A program made the translations under genes and the position numbers. 64,000 nucleotides of DNA from Maratus speciosus. Taxonomy: Eukaryota > Arthropoda > Arachnida > Araneae > Salticidae. The notes beneath the pieces are model-generated. The model had not been told where the DNA came from, did not search any database, and was given only the letters and a program-made list of their open reading frames with translations. The DNA is taken from positions 281,897,836 to 281,961,835 of the forward strand of contig OZ010792.1 of assembly GCA_963932465.1 (NCBI GenBank), given 5' to 3'. Positions 22,976-34,144 of this stretch are shown here, piece after piece (the first letter of the stretch is position 1; the number at the start of each line of letters is the position of its first letter).

Positions 22976-23281
22976 TTAACCTTTAACTGATGTTACCTGT
23001 CTCACAAATTACTGCTTTTTTAAATTTTTATAGTTTAACATGCAACTTTCAGTTTAACTACAAACACTACCGAAATTTTGTTTCGTTTGTAACTTTAGTA
23101 CTATCACCAGAGACTTTTGAATAGGCAAATTTGAATTGTAATAGTCCTGTACAAAACGTTTAGTACAAAAACACTATCGTAGGAGTTAATCGCGCCTTTT
23201 ATTCATCTTTCGATGGAGCGGTCTCACAGATCGCTTCACAGTAGTTATGTGACAATTTCTGTCGCATCAGTTAAAGATTAA
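22976..23281. mobile_element. TTAA MITE, 306 bp
   Basis: TTAACCTTTAACTGATG at 22976 and CATCAGTTAAAGATTAA at 23281 are inverted over 17 bp with one mismatch, both bounded by TTAA. No coding capacity. Confidence 0.75.
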
Positions 23282-24140
23282 TAGAACCAATGCGCATGCG
23301 TGCCAGGAATCAACGGAATTTCTCCCTCTTTTTTAGGCTTTCGGGAAAAATTCACGGATAAAACATTAAGTACGGAATTTATTTGTTAAATATGAGGAAT
23401 AATTTATTGTATATAGACGAGCTTTTTTGTCAATGTATGCTAAATCATAATACAAATTATCTTCCGGTTTCTGAGCTGTAAATAACCTGAGTAATTTATT
23501 AAATTAATAGAGGAAGAAAAAGTACCGATTCGATTGCAAATTACAGGGAGTTTCAGAAGATAAAGATCTCCATTATTTAAATAAGAATTTGTTTTATATA
23601 ATTTGATTACAAGTATTTACCTGTAAGGTTTTCTCCTGGTGAAAATGCATAACATAGAACATGTCTTTGGAAATTATCTTTATAGAATGAATCCACCTGC
23701 AAGGAAAAAAAAAAAACAAAACATAAACACCAGAAAAATATTAAATTATGATTTCAGCATTCGAAAAAATACTACAATTATTCAATTAAAGCATGTATAC
23801 GTCAAAACACATAATAATACCCAAAAATATTATGTAGGTGTTTCTTAGAACATGAATATTGTTGCAAGAGTTTTACAAAGGATTTAAGTTTCAACAACTG
23901 TAATCTAACATTAAAAAAACGCCAAATCTGGCATGTTTCAAAAACAAAGATATTTCTCCGATATATATGCCCTCATGTATTATTTTCAAAAATTCGTGCA
24001 TTTCTCTGTATGTTTTCTCTCCATTATTTTACCATGATTGATCATTTGTGTATATGTGTATGAATGTGCTTGATTCAAATAAAGACAGGTTTATTTTGTG
24101 TACATAAATACTAAAACAATTTATATGTACATTAATTAAC
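23282..24140. other. No recognised gene
   Basis: Contains the second copy of the short dispersed repeat (23830-23885). No coding frame is credible: the 69-codon frame at 23639 runs through an A-run. Confidence 0.4.
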
Positions 24141-25355
24141 AATTAACAATTTGAAATTTAATCTATATAGATTTTCGGTCTGGATTATTATTACTATTAT
24201 TATTATTATCATTAGCGTACACATGGTTTTTGATAAGTGGAGAGGAGCAATTTGGTTCAATCGGTCAAAAATAAAGCAAGTTGGAAATTGCACGTCAAAC
24301 GTGGCAAATGAGGTGCTTTCGTACTATAACTAGTTTATAAATATTTTTTGCACCACATATTGCTCTGAATGTATATTTTAGTGCACTTCGTAAGTGCATA
24401 TCCATTTCATTATGTTCGAAAGGCTGTAACATCATTAACATGCACTTGAAATGATTTTTTCCCATTGGCCGTAATGTAACGGGAAACTTTTGACTGTCCC
24501 TGTAATTAAATTGTACATCCGATTTTCATAAATTTAAAATGTCTCGACAAAATTTTGCAACAATTATATATTTAAAATTTCAGACCATTCGGTTGGGTAG
24601 TTTTTGCTCTTTTATATGCGGACGGACCGAGCGACGACTATAGGTGCTACATATTTATATAATTACGAAGGCATATAAAAAGGATCATTCACCTCCCCAT
24701 CTATTTTATCTCCAAATAACAATTGACAATTTATAGGTACATCAATAATTGCCTTAGACAACATTCTTTTACGAAAATCTCTTGGGCTTGCATACCCATC
24801 TCTAAAACATGCATGCACGAAGCACCTAGTGAATAGATTTGAACTTGTTGTAAAATAGCTACTTTGTCGCCTAAACACCATGTCTTATCACAACGTTTCT
24901 ATTATAGTTAATCCTAAGGTTTTGGGACACTATGCCTACTTAGGCTATCGTGGTTATGAAAAATATGTTCAATAATACGTTGAGATTTCGTTAAAATAAA
25001 ATATTTCTCTTTTGGTCTGAGCGCAATCGCTATATAAATAAAACATAAATGCATTTTAATAATAATAGTAATAATGGACGTACGCAGGCGCGAGGGGGGG
25101 GGGGGTATGCACGGGAGGGCCTCTAAATAAAAACGGAACACCCCTCATCTATTTTATTGCAAAATTGAAGCAAAGACAAAAGGAAACAGCCACTCGATAG
25201 GGTATTATGTCTTCTTTAATCCAAAATTTCTTCCACATTCCATTCTTCCAAATAGTTTTCTAGTTACGCTTAAAAAATTGGCATCGCAGCTTTCTAAGTT
25301 TTATATAATTTTACTATGAATACGACTCCCTAAGCTTACTTTTAAAACATACATT

Positions 25356-25573
25356 TTAACCCTTTATCGGGCAATGGTAATATATTTATCACTTAATTTT
25401 TATTGAAAATTGATCAATTAGCACCGGAAATTTTATTGCAATATTTTGTTCTTATACTGCACATGAAGAATTAGACACTTTCTCTTTTCAAATAAATTTG
25501 TTTGCAGATTCTGATAGCAGTGAATCTTTTCAACATTTTAGCTACAGAATCCACTTGCCCGATAAAGGGTTAA
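25356..25573. mobile_element. TTAA MITE, 218 bp, perfect 19-bp TIR
   Basis: TTAACCCTTTATCGGGCAA (25356) and TTGCCCGATAAAGGGTTAA (25573) are exact reverse complements including the TTAA sites. The body is AT-rich and non-coding. Confidence 0.85.
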
Positions 25574-25717
25574 AGGAGACATAAATTTTTGCCGAATGGC
25601 TATTCTCTTTGGAGGTAAAATAGATGGGGAGGTGGGGATCCTTTTTTTGTTTTTGACCGATTGAATCAAACTGCTCCTCTCCACTTATCAAAAATCATGT
25701 GTACGCTAATGATAATA

Positions 25718-25905
25718 TTAACCCGTTCGGGATCATGGGTGCGTAGCATATCGCTTCAGTTTGATACCAGTGAAAAAGAAAAGTAAAATTGATTTTGTTT
25801 AATTACGACATTTTTGTGATTTATAAAGTTAGGTGAAATAATTAACAAAAAGTGGTGCTAAACGAATAAAATTCGTGTAAAAGATGCCGGTACTGAACGG
25901 GTTAA
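25718..25905. mobile_element. TTAA MITE, 188 bp, inserted in a palindrome arm
   Basis: Ends TTAACCCGTTCGGGAT and GTACTGAACGGGTTAA form an imperfect TIR at TTAA sites. The interior phrases AATAAAATTCGTGTAAAAGA and GGTGCTAAACG recur, reverse-complemented, at 43311-43370, so the family has at least two members here. Confidence 0.8.
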
Positions 25906-25975
25906 TAATAATAATAATAATACAGACCGAAAACCCATATAGATTTAATTTCAAATTATTGACAAATCGTGTTTT

Positions 25976-26440
25976 CTTATTTACTGTGTACTAAAATCAG
26001 AAAAATTATATCTACATGATTATATTTACGAGACTGACTTTTCATTCAAATAAAACGACATAGAAAATAAATAAATAAAAAATAGAACCTATGTTCAACT
26101 CGCTATCGTTTCCCTCTGTTTCTGGATAATTCAAAAATTATGTCGCACGGTTGACGTCAAATGTCATTCTCAAACGAAAGAGAAAAACAAAACAATGTAA
26201 TCAGTTACATATTCAATTACATAATGAATGACATAAGTACTATCTTGAACATTTTGTATTTGTATTTTCTTTTTACATTCTTCTATCTTTACAAGAAGAA
26301 AATACTGGATTCGGGAAAATTTTCGACTTCCGGTTTTAAACGTTTTAGAAAGTTCGGAACACTATTTCACTGTGTTTAGAAAATATTTGTCCGTGAACCA
26401 GTGTGTTTGTTTGTCTGTATGTGACACAAATTTTGTGGCC
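25976..26440. other. No recognised feature
   Basis: AT-rich; a 72-codon frame at 26161-26379 has no motif. Confidence 0.35.
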
Positions 26441-28089
26441 CTTTAACTCGAGAACTAATCCATGGAATTTAATCACACTTCCGATTCGGTTTGACCTTGG
26501 CATAAATTGGAGGTGTAGGTGTTTAGATTAGGTTTTCGTGTAAATCGCCCACCCGGTGGCACTACTATTGTGCGTTTTTCACGATTTCCGAAATAGTTAT
26601 AGCTCAAGAACTAATACACGGATTTCCACCAAACTTCACATTCTTTTGACCTTGAAATAAATAAACGCTGATTAGGTTTTTTTTTTTTTTTTTGTAAATC
26701 TCCCAGAAGATGCTGCTTCTAAGCTGCACTTTTCACGATTTCCGCGAGAGCTATATCTCAAGAACTAATACACGAAATTTCATCAAACTTCATATTATAT
26801 ACATCGACATAAATAGACGCTGATTAGATTTTGGTGTAAATTACCTAACAGGTGCTGCTTCTATGCTGCATTTCTCTCCATTTCCGCGATAGCTATACCT
26901 CAAGAACTAATTCACGGAATTTCAGCACATTTCATATTCTTTTAGACCTTGAAACAAATAGACGCTGATTAGGCTTTGGTGTAAATCGTCCAACACATGG
27001 TCGTCTATGCTGGGTTTTTCAAGGTTTCTAACGCTGCATTTTTCATTATTTCAGCGATAGTTGTATCCCAAGAACTAATACACGAAATTTCATCAAACTT
27101 CATATTCTATATACCTTGACATAAATAGATGCTGATTAGATTTTGGTGTAAATTTCCCAACAGGCTTCTATGCTGCATTTCCCACGATTTCCATGATAGC
27201 TATATCTCAAGAACTATATCACCACGGACTATCACCAAACTTCATATTCTTTTAAACCTTGAAATAAATAGACGCTGATTAGGCTTTGGTGTAAATCGTC
27301 CAACAGATGCTGCTTCTATGCTGCATTTTTCATGATTTTCATGATAGTTGTATCTCAAGAACTAATACATGAAATTTCATCAAACTTCCCATTCTGTTAG
27401 ACTTTGACATAAGTAAACGCTGTTTAGTTTTCACTTTTCAGTGTAAATCGCACAACTGGTGCTGCTTCTATATGCTACATTTTTCATGGTTTCCGTGATA
27501 GCTATATCTCAAGAACTAATACATGAAATTTCATCAAACTTCATATTCTATACCTTGACATAAATAGACGCTGATTAGATTTTGGTGTAAATTACCTAAC
27601 AGATGCTGCTTCTATGCTGCATTTCCCCCATTTCCGCGATAACTATATCTCAAGAACTAATGCACGGAATTTCACCACATTTCATGTTCTTTTAGACCTT
27701 GAAATAAATAGACGCTGATTAAGCTTTGGTGTAAATCGCCCAACAGATGCTGCTTCTATGCTGCATTTTTCATGATTTCCAGGATAGTTGTATCTCAAGA
27801 GCTAATACACGAAATTTCATCAAACTTCCCATTCTGTTAGGCTTTGACATAAGTAAACGCTAATTAGTTTTTAGTGTAAATTGCACATCAGGTGCTTCTT
27901 CTGTATGCTACATTTTCCATGGTTTCCGTGACAGCTATGTCTCAAGAACTAATGCACGAAATTTCATCAAACTTCAAAATCTGTTAAAATTTAACATAAA
28001 TAGTGTCTGGTTAGGTTTGGAGTTTGGGTGTAAATTGCTCAACAGGCACGCTTCTCCTATGCTGTCTTTATCTCGATTTCCTTGATAAC
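26441..28089. repeat. Tandem array, about 11 units of 139-168 bp
   Basis: The phrase (T)CAAGAACTAAT recurs at 26451, 26607, 26761, 26903, 27071, 27210, 27359, 27512, 27653, 27799 and 27945, with spacings 156, 154, 142, 168, 139, 149, 153, 141, 146 and 146. Each unit also has CGAAATTTCATCAAACTTC, GACGCTGATTAG, TTGGTGTAAAT, ATGCTGC and a TTTCCGYGATAGC ending. Copies are diverged and of unequal length, unlike a freshly amplified satellite. The last unit is split by the palindrome starting at 28092. Confidence 0.9.
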
Positions 28090-28263
28090 TACGCTATATG
28101 GCCAAAGGTGACCGGTCACTTGCGATTTTTGACGTTTTATTAAATATCTAGAAAAATACATGAGGAATTGACCTGAAACTGCAGGTGAGTAAACAGTATA
28201 GTACAGGTCATATATTTCCACGAAGATTTTTTTCCCGAAACCCCAAAGGGGGCCGTCAAAAAA

Positions 28264-28473
28264 TTGAAAAAGAACGAATATCTTTTGGATAACTCTGTAA
28301 AAACTAATGGAGCAAAAACGTTTAAACTCGAGATTATTAATAAGTGGCTTATTGTAATATACTGTGTTCATTTTTATGAAGATAGCATGTATACTCGTAG
28401 AGAAATTAAGGTTTTTATAAAAACAGTCCCAAATTTCGCCAAATTTTTTGCTTATAATTTGCAGAGTTCTTAA
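28264..28473 (+). other. 69-codon frame in left palindrome arm
   Basis: Runs from an ATG (MKKNEYLLDN...) to a stop, with a Lys/Phe/Tyr-rich composition and no recognised domain. Its counterpart in the other arm (minus strand, 29342-29133) has the same length and ends in the same residues; the two differ at roughly nine positions. Because the arms are themselves similar, shared frame length is not proof of coding. It might be a chance frame, a short peptide, or a remnant of a transposase N-terminus. Confidence 0.2.
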
Positions 28474-29132
28474 TATAAAAAAAAGTTCTTATCAGAAAAT
28501 ATGACGAACAACATTATGCATAATACTCTGCAGTCAGAATTAAAAAATAATAAAAATTGGATGAAAAATGTGCAGGTTTACTAAAAAATGTTTCACTGCG
28601 CATGCGCGAATGCAATCAAAATATAATGTGCATAATCTGTTAGCTAAATGTATAGAACATTTTTTGTAAAAGTCTCAAAAACATAGTTTGAAAAGTCTGA
28701 TAATGATCGTTTACAGAATAAGCTCAAAATCCGTTGTTCCCAAATTGAAGCAAAAAGATGAGGGGTTGTATCCAAATACAGTAGTACGTGCAGTATTGTG
28801 TATGCTAAATTGGCACTAATCAATGGATATATGGATACAACCCTTCATGTTTTTGCTCCATTTTGGGAACAACGGATTTTGAGTTTATTCTATAAACGAT
28901 TATTATCACACTTTTCAAACTATGTTTTTGAGACTTTTACAAAACTTGCTCTATACATTTGGCTAACAAATTATGCACATTATATTTTGATTGCATTCGC
29001 GCATGCGCAGTGGGACATTTTTAGTAAACTTGCACATTTTTCCTCCAATTTTTATTATTTTTTAATTCTGACTGCAGAGTATTGTGTACAATGTTGTTCA
29101 TCATATTTTCTAAAAATAACTTTTTTTTTTTA

Positions 29133-29342
29133 TTAAGAACTCTGCAAATTATAAGCAAAAAACTTGGCGAAATTCGGGACTGTTTTTATAAAAACCTTAC
29201 TTTCTCTACGAGTATACATGCTATCCTCATAAAAATGAACACAGTATATTACAATAAGCCACTTATTAATTATCTCGAGTTTAAACGCTTTTGCTTTATT
29301 AGTTTTTACAGGGTTGTTCAAAATATATACGTTCTTTTTCAA
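29133..29342 (-). other. 69-codon frame in right palindrome arm
   Basis: Mirror partner of the frame at 28264-28473, starting MKKNVYILNN and ending NFAKFFAYNLQSS. No frame-breaking indel or stop separates the two copies. Function unknown. Confidence 0.2.
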
Positions 29343-29515
29343 TTTTTTGACGGTCCCCTATGGGGTTTCAGGAAAAAATCTTCGCGGAAATATATGACCT
29401 ATACTATACTGTTTACACACCTGCAGTTTCAGGTTAATTCCTCATGTATTTTTCTAGATATTTAACAAAACGTCAAAAATCGCAATTGACCGGTCACCTT
29501 TGGCCATATAGTGTA

Positions 29516-29940
29516 TGTCAAGAACGACTAGATTGTCATTTAATTTTGGAGTGCAGACAGTATGATTATGTTATTTGATTTAAAAAAGATTTCTAAATGA
29601 TGACTTTTGTTTGAAAAATAACGAAGCTGTAGCTATGATTGGCTTATTCAAAGCTCGGGTAATTCTGAATATAAATGAAAACGAAGAATAAAGTTTTGTG
29701 ATGACTAAAACATACTAGTTTTTTCCTGTGTCTGTTACGTGACAGATATTTTCCTCGTTATTATCTTGAACTAAATTTCCAATTAGTATACATTAAATGC
29801 TTTTCTTTTTTCAAATAGTAAACATAGTAAAAAATATTCTTTGTACGGGCTATATCTAGCCATAGGCTGTTTCATTTAAACTCATTAAATGAGTTTCTGG
29901 AACTTACTAATAAGTAAGTTAGGGAGTCAGTCTGAACGAG
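29516..29940. other. No recognised feature
   Basis: Resumes after the palindrome with the tail of the array unit, then AT-rich sequence without gene or element boundary. Confidence 0.35.
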
Positions 29941-29944
29941 ATAT

Positions 29945-30610
29945 AATTGACGTTAATAAATCAAATGTATGCAAATTGCAGTTTACTTTGACCTTGACTG
30001 CGAGGTCCAGTCCGTTGCAATAATATTTTAAAAGCTCCTCGTTTGTTTTGAATGTTCACATTGCTCTAAACGCTGAATGCAGAAAATTAAAATTTAGTTT
30101 TATTATTATTAATAACTTCCATTATTATTGTCTCAGTTTCTTTATCACCCAAGTATCAGAATAATTTAACTTGTGAAAAAGTATTCGTAGAAAACTTTTA
30201 TATAAATATTGAATAAAGAACGTTTTGTTGCAATTGATGGGAAAACGTAAATTTGGGGGGTGGGGGGAGGGAGAACTGCTGCACTTATTTTGTTTTTCAT
30301 GACTTTTAAACTCCGTCGAAAAGGAACCATCTAATACGTTTTATACCCGCCCTATATGAATTCCTAAAATTGAATCTGTTTATCCATATATATTAAATCA
30401 ATATTCTTCTAATAAAAAGCAGCAATTTCAAGCTCCCTGACCGTAACCTATCACGCAAAACCGGAGTACGGAATCATCGAACTGACGTTGAGAAGTATGC
30501 AAATTCCGGTTTTTACGTCGGCAAATGACTGCGAGGTCAAATCCCTTTCAACAGAATTTTAATAGCCTCTCGTTTGTATCAAATCGTGAACGGCTGAAAT
30601 GCAAACGGAG
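29945..30610. repeat. Divergent direct repeat (29945-30085 and 30480-30610)
   Basis: Both copies contain, in order, TGACGTT, TATGCAAATT, GACTGCGAGGTC, a (T/C)TTTTAA(A/T)AGC phrase, CTCGTTTGT, and a later GCTGAA(A)TGC. The second copy runs into a GC-richer patch. Possibly an old duplication. Confidence 0.5.
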
Positions 30611-30830
30611 ACCAGCAGAAGGAATCGTTCCCGTGAGCTGTGCGCTCTCGGTTCGCCGTCCTCCGTGAATGAAAAAACGAAATCGCACGTGTTTTTCATT
30701 CATCCATCCATGCATCCTCGCATTCATTCACAAGACGTACGCGTGTGTGGGCCCTCTACGGAGGAATGGAATGCAGCTTCAGAGGTCAGGGCAGTAAGTG
30801 TGTGATTGGGTAAAAAGGGTTTTCGTAGAG
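30590..30830 (+). other. GC-richer patch, candidate 5' exon or promoter
   Basis: A 68-codon frame (30599-30805) lies in a locally CpG-rich stretch. GCAGTAAGTG at 30789-30798 resembles a splice donor, though the base before GT is A. No recognisable domain, and the 3' continuation was not found. The call rests only on composition and a donor-like site. Confidence 0.15.
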
Positions 30831-31317
30831 ACAGAGAGAAAAAAAAATAAAATAGAAGGCCTTTTGCATTCCTAAGGAAAGGAACCGGAAGACCGCAATG
30901 AGGAAGGTTTCGTGGGACGAAGTAAATATTGCATTTATGAGGATTGTGTAGGTCGAGGAATGTTTATGATATTATTTATTCTTTTCTTTTATGGTATTCT
31001 CTGTTATCAAGAAAACCTGTTTACAATCATACTAAATTCTTTCGAAATAGCTGAATTCTTACCTGTCTGGAATTCTAGTAAGCCATTATGAAAGGACTGT
31101 AACTGTTTCAAAAATGGTATTGAATAAAATTCTCTGAAATTTAATAATTTTTAGTATCACTGGTGATGCAAGCTTAATCTTTTCAATACGAGTGTCACAT
31201 ATATGTGCCGTATAGTGTGTGTCTTTATTTTTTAGTGTAACTATTTCCTAATCCTTCACCCTACCTAAAAGCAGAACTAATGAGATTAAATAAGATAAAC
31301 ATTACTATTCGAAAATA
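30831..31317. other. No recognised feature
   Basis: A-run at 30838-30850; otherwise ordinary AT-rich DNA. Confidence 0.35.
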
Positions 31318-31373
31318 GTGGCACTAGAAAGTGAAGAGCCACATAATGGACGCTCGTATGTGATGTGGTTAAC

Positions 31374-31790
31374 ATTAGAACGACCGCAAATTTTACTCAA
31401 GTGTTATAAAAATATTTTAAACCAGAATTTTTATTTAAAACTATTTTACCCTTTGATGGGCAAGCAATGGTGTTCCTGTAATGTTGAATTCCCACCGGAA
31501 ATCTGAAAAAAAAAAAATATTTCTATATGAGGAAAAGCAATTTCTCAGCTTTTTTTCACCAAAGTTATAGAAGTCAAACTTAATTAAAAGTTTCTGGTGC
31601 AAATCTTAATTAAAATTAGATGGGATATGATATATCCCACCGCCCCTCAAGGGTTTAACTTATTTCTCCATGATACATATTTAACTTATATTAGAAAGAA
31701 ATTTCTGGTTCGAATCGAAATATTTTTATTTGGTCAAAATGACCGTTATGGTCGTTCTAGTGCTAATGCTACCAAAAACATTTTGAAATT
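31374..31790. repeat. Dispersed repeat family, copy 1 (with nested MITE)
   Basis: Starts TTAGAACGACCGCAAATTTT and ends TGGTCGTTCTAGTGCTAA, which is inverted relative to the start. The left part (AAATTTTACTCAAGT, TATAAAAATATT, TTTTTATTTAAAA) matches 36670-36745 and 52690-52735. Interrupted by the element at 31445-31657. Confidence 0.55.
31445..31657. mobile_element. Small CCCTT-tipped MITE at TTTA sites
   Basis: CCCTTTGATGGGC follows TTTA at 31445, and GCCCCTCAAGGG precedes TTTA at 31657. The inverted match is imperfect. It looks like a member of the TTAACCC class with a variant target. Confidence 0.45.
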
Positions 31791-31906
31791 TTAGTAGATT
31801 TTCTGGTACTTCAAACTTTGTACTGCTACAGCTGTATAATAGGTTGGTTATTTGTTCCTTTAAAAGTACGCAGTGGCTTATCAGGCATTTTCAAATAGCT
31901 GCTTTT

Positions 31907-32953
31907 GAATATATAATACGTGATTATCACATTGCTAACTAAGCGTAGATTCAACATAGTGAAAAATGTCCAAGCCGGGAACCGAGACAGGAAGCCTTGG
32001 AATAGCGCTACAAGTGCGCTACAACTGCAGCACAAGATGGAACAGTCTTCATGAGCACGTAATCCTGCGGCGTAACATATGACACAAATAAACTCAGCAT
32101 AGGTTAATACATATATATAATTTTAATTAATTTTTCAATTAATTAACAGCGGTGAAATTACGCTTCAAATTATTGAATTTTGACAACGTGATTTATCACA
32201 TTGCTAACTAAGCGTAGAACCAACATAGTGAAAAATGTTCAAGCCGGGGACCGAGACAGGAAGCCTTGGAATAGCGCTACAAGTGCGCTACAACTGCAGC
32301 ACAAGATGGAACAGTCTTCATGAGCACGCAATCCTGCGGCGTAACATATGACACAAATAAACTCAGCATAGGTTAATACATATATATAATTTTAATTAAT
32401 TTTTCAATTAATTAACAGCGGTGAAATTACGCTTGAAATTATTGAATTTTGACAACGTGATTTATCACATTGCTAACTAAGCGTAGAACCAACATAGTGA
32501 AAAATGTCTAAGCCGGGAACCGAGACAGGAAGCCTTGGAATAGCGCTACAAGCGCGCTACAACTGCAGCACAAGATAGAACAGTCTTCATGAGCACGCAA
32601 TCCTGCGGCGTAACATATGACACAAATAAACTCAGCATAGGTTAATACATATATATAATTTTAATTAATTTTTCAATTAATTAACAGCGGTGAAATTACG
32701 CTTGAAATTATTGAATTTTGACAACGTGATTTATCTATCACATTGCTAACTAAGCGTAGAACCAACATAGTGGAAAATGCCCAAACCGGGAATCGAACCC
32801 GGAACCTTTGGAATAGCGCTCCAAGTGCTCTACCACCACTATGTTGGTCCTACGCTTAGTTAGCAATGTGATAAATCACGTATTAAATAATTTCAAGCGT
32901 AATTTCACTGCTGTTAATTAATTGAAAAATTAATTTAAATTATATATATATAT
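31907..32953. repeat. tRNA-like repeat array: three 269-bp units plus one hairpin unit
   Basis: Units begin CGTGAT(T)TATCACATTGC at 31919, 32187, 32456 and 32725 (spacing 268-269). Units 1-3 are nearly identical and contain a decayed tRNA-like segment, a GCAGCACAAGATGGAACAG stretch and an ACAGCGGTGAAATTACGC ending. Unit 4 differs: its tRNA-like segment is intact and is followed by the mirror of the unit start, making a hairpin (32725-32884). ATAGCTGCTTTT occurs on both sides (31895-31906 and 32954-32965), a plausible 12-bp target duplication for the whole block. Confidence 0.8.
32781..32846 (-). repeat. tRNA-like unit inside a hairpin (anticodon loop GCGCTAT)
   Basis: The minus strand reads GTGGTAGAGC (D-arm/A-box), TTGGA-GCGCTAT-TCCAA (perfect five-pair anticodon stem; anticodon position GCT) and CCGGG-TTCGATT-CCCGG (perfect T-arm and B-box). 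Position 33 is C rather than T and no proper acceptor stem is seen, so this is a SINE-type tRNA derivative. It sits between inverted copies of AACATAGTG and the larger hairpin. Confidence 0.65.
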
Positions 32954-32965
32954 ATAGCTGCTTTT

Positions 32966-33306
32966 ATTTAAAAAACATATATATGCTATGCTCATTTTGA
33001 AAATGACAATTTGTATGTGTGGAAGAGGAATCATTATAATAGTAACTTTCTTTCATCTACTGAGTTCAGGCAAACTCAGTGATACCGTATTTGTAAAAGT
33101 CGGCCTACATGTTTGGATGCAAAATTAAGCTAATTCCAGAACCCTAATGCATACATACGTATTTACAGAAGATGAAAATTGGCAAAAAAGCATATATTTT
33201 GCACTTATTTTAACAGCAGATGGCCGCGCAAATATGCTTAAAAAATGCATACGAATCTTTAGATAAACTTAATCATAGCGGAGGTTAAATATGTTAATCT
33301 TCAAAT
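32966..33306. other. No recognised feature
   Basis: AT-rich; no gene or repeat boundary supported. Confidence 0.35.
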
Positions 33307-34102
33307 GAGGGGCTCGCAACCATATTAGAACAAGGCCATTTTGAAAAAAAATGAGATAGTCCATTTAGAAGGCGCATAAAATCTGTTTTATTCCTCCCAC
33401 AAAGAAACAATTCTTTAACCCTTTATCTACTGATTGTGCTTATAAGTAAAATTAAAATAGCTTGTTATGAAATTCATTTAATACATCGATTAGTAGTAAT
33501 ACAGTTTAGAATGAGTTATAGATGCATTTCTTTATCTTGTTCCAAAAGCATTACTGGTTACACACACACACACACAAAAAAAAAAAAAAAACTTTTAAGA
33601 GGATGATTTCTTTTGCCTTTGCATCTTTTCAACCTTCATGACGTTGGAGGGGGGAGGGGGATTTTTCAATTCGGAAATATTTCTATATTTCTGTTGTAAG
33701 AACATTATATTTGTACATTTCCTATTTGTACAAAATACTAAGAAAAATATTTAAAATAAAAGATTTGATTAGGGTTATAAATATTTCACAAAATTCCTAT
33801 AAATTCAAATTTAATTAATCATTCTAAATCCTTCAATCCTTCAAAAATCCTTCTAAAATTTATTAAATAACTATGTAAATCCTCTAATGTGGTTCCAAAA
33901 ATTCACTAAAAATTCTTTGGAAGATAAAATTTTCATGAATTCATAATTCAATACATAAAGGGTTAAACAGATGCCATATATGCGAAAGTATGTGAAAATA
34001 GGCGTTGTTAACAGTGGGAGTAGATAAAACAGATTTATGATTTTCTAAATGGGCTATCTCTCTCTTTTTTTTTTCTTTTTTCTTTTTTCTTTTCTGTTTC
34101 TT

Positions 34103-34144
<42 letters not shown>

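Larger units (their letters stand above)
24141..25975. mobile_element. Composite palindrome interrupted by at least three insertions
   Basis: Outer arms 24148-24272 and 25660-25970 share TTTGAAATT(T/A)AATCTATAT, TTTTCGGTCTG, a TTATTA microsatellite, ATTAGCGTACACATG and TGATAAGTGGAGAGGAGCA. Inner arms 24672-24716 and 25609-25652 share CACCTCCCCATCTATTTTA. The left arm is split between them by about 400 bp (24276-24672) related to 52085-52215, and the right arm by the MITE at 25718-25905. The centre holds the MITE at 25356-25573 and a G-run near 25096. No protein recognised. Confidence 0.65.
28092..29513. mobile_element. 1.4-kb near-perfect palindromic mariner-like element
   Basis: Ends are CGCTATATGGCCAAAGGTG and its mirror (CACTATATGGCC on the opposite strand), flanked by TA at 28090-28091 and 29514-29515. 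Joining the flanks gives GATAACTATGTCAAGAAC, which matches neighbouring array units, so the empty site is reconstructable. The arms, each nearly 700 bp, are reverse complements and diverge only mildly; the loop is around 28784-28830. Each arm holds an open frame of 69 codons in mirrored orientation. CACTATATGGCCAAA tips resemble Tc1/mariner ends. No recognisable transposase. Confidence 0.85.

Noticed and set aside
26441..28089. CRISPR-like array
   Set aside because: Units are 139-168 bp with diverged repeats and no short constant repeat with unique spacers; the context is eukaryotic.
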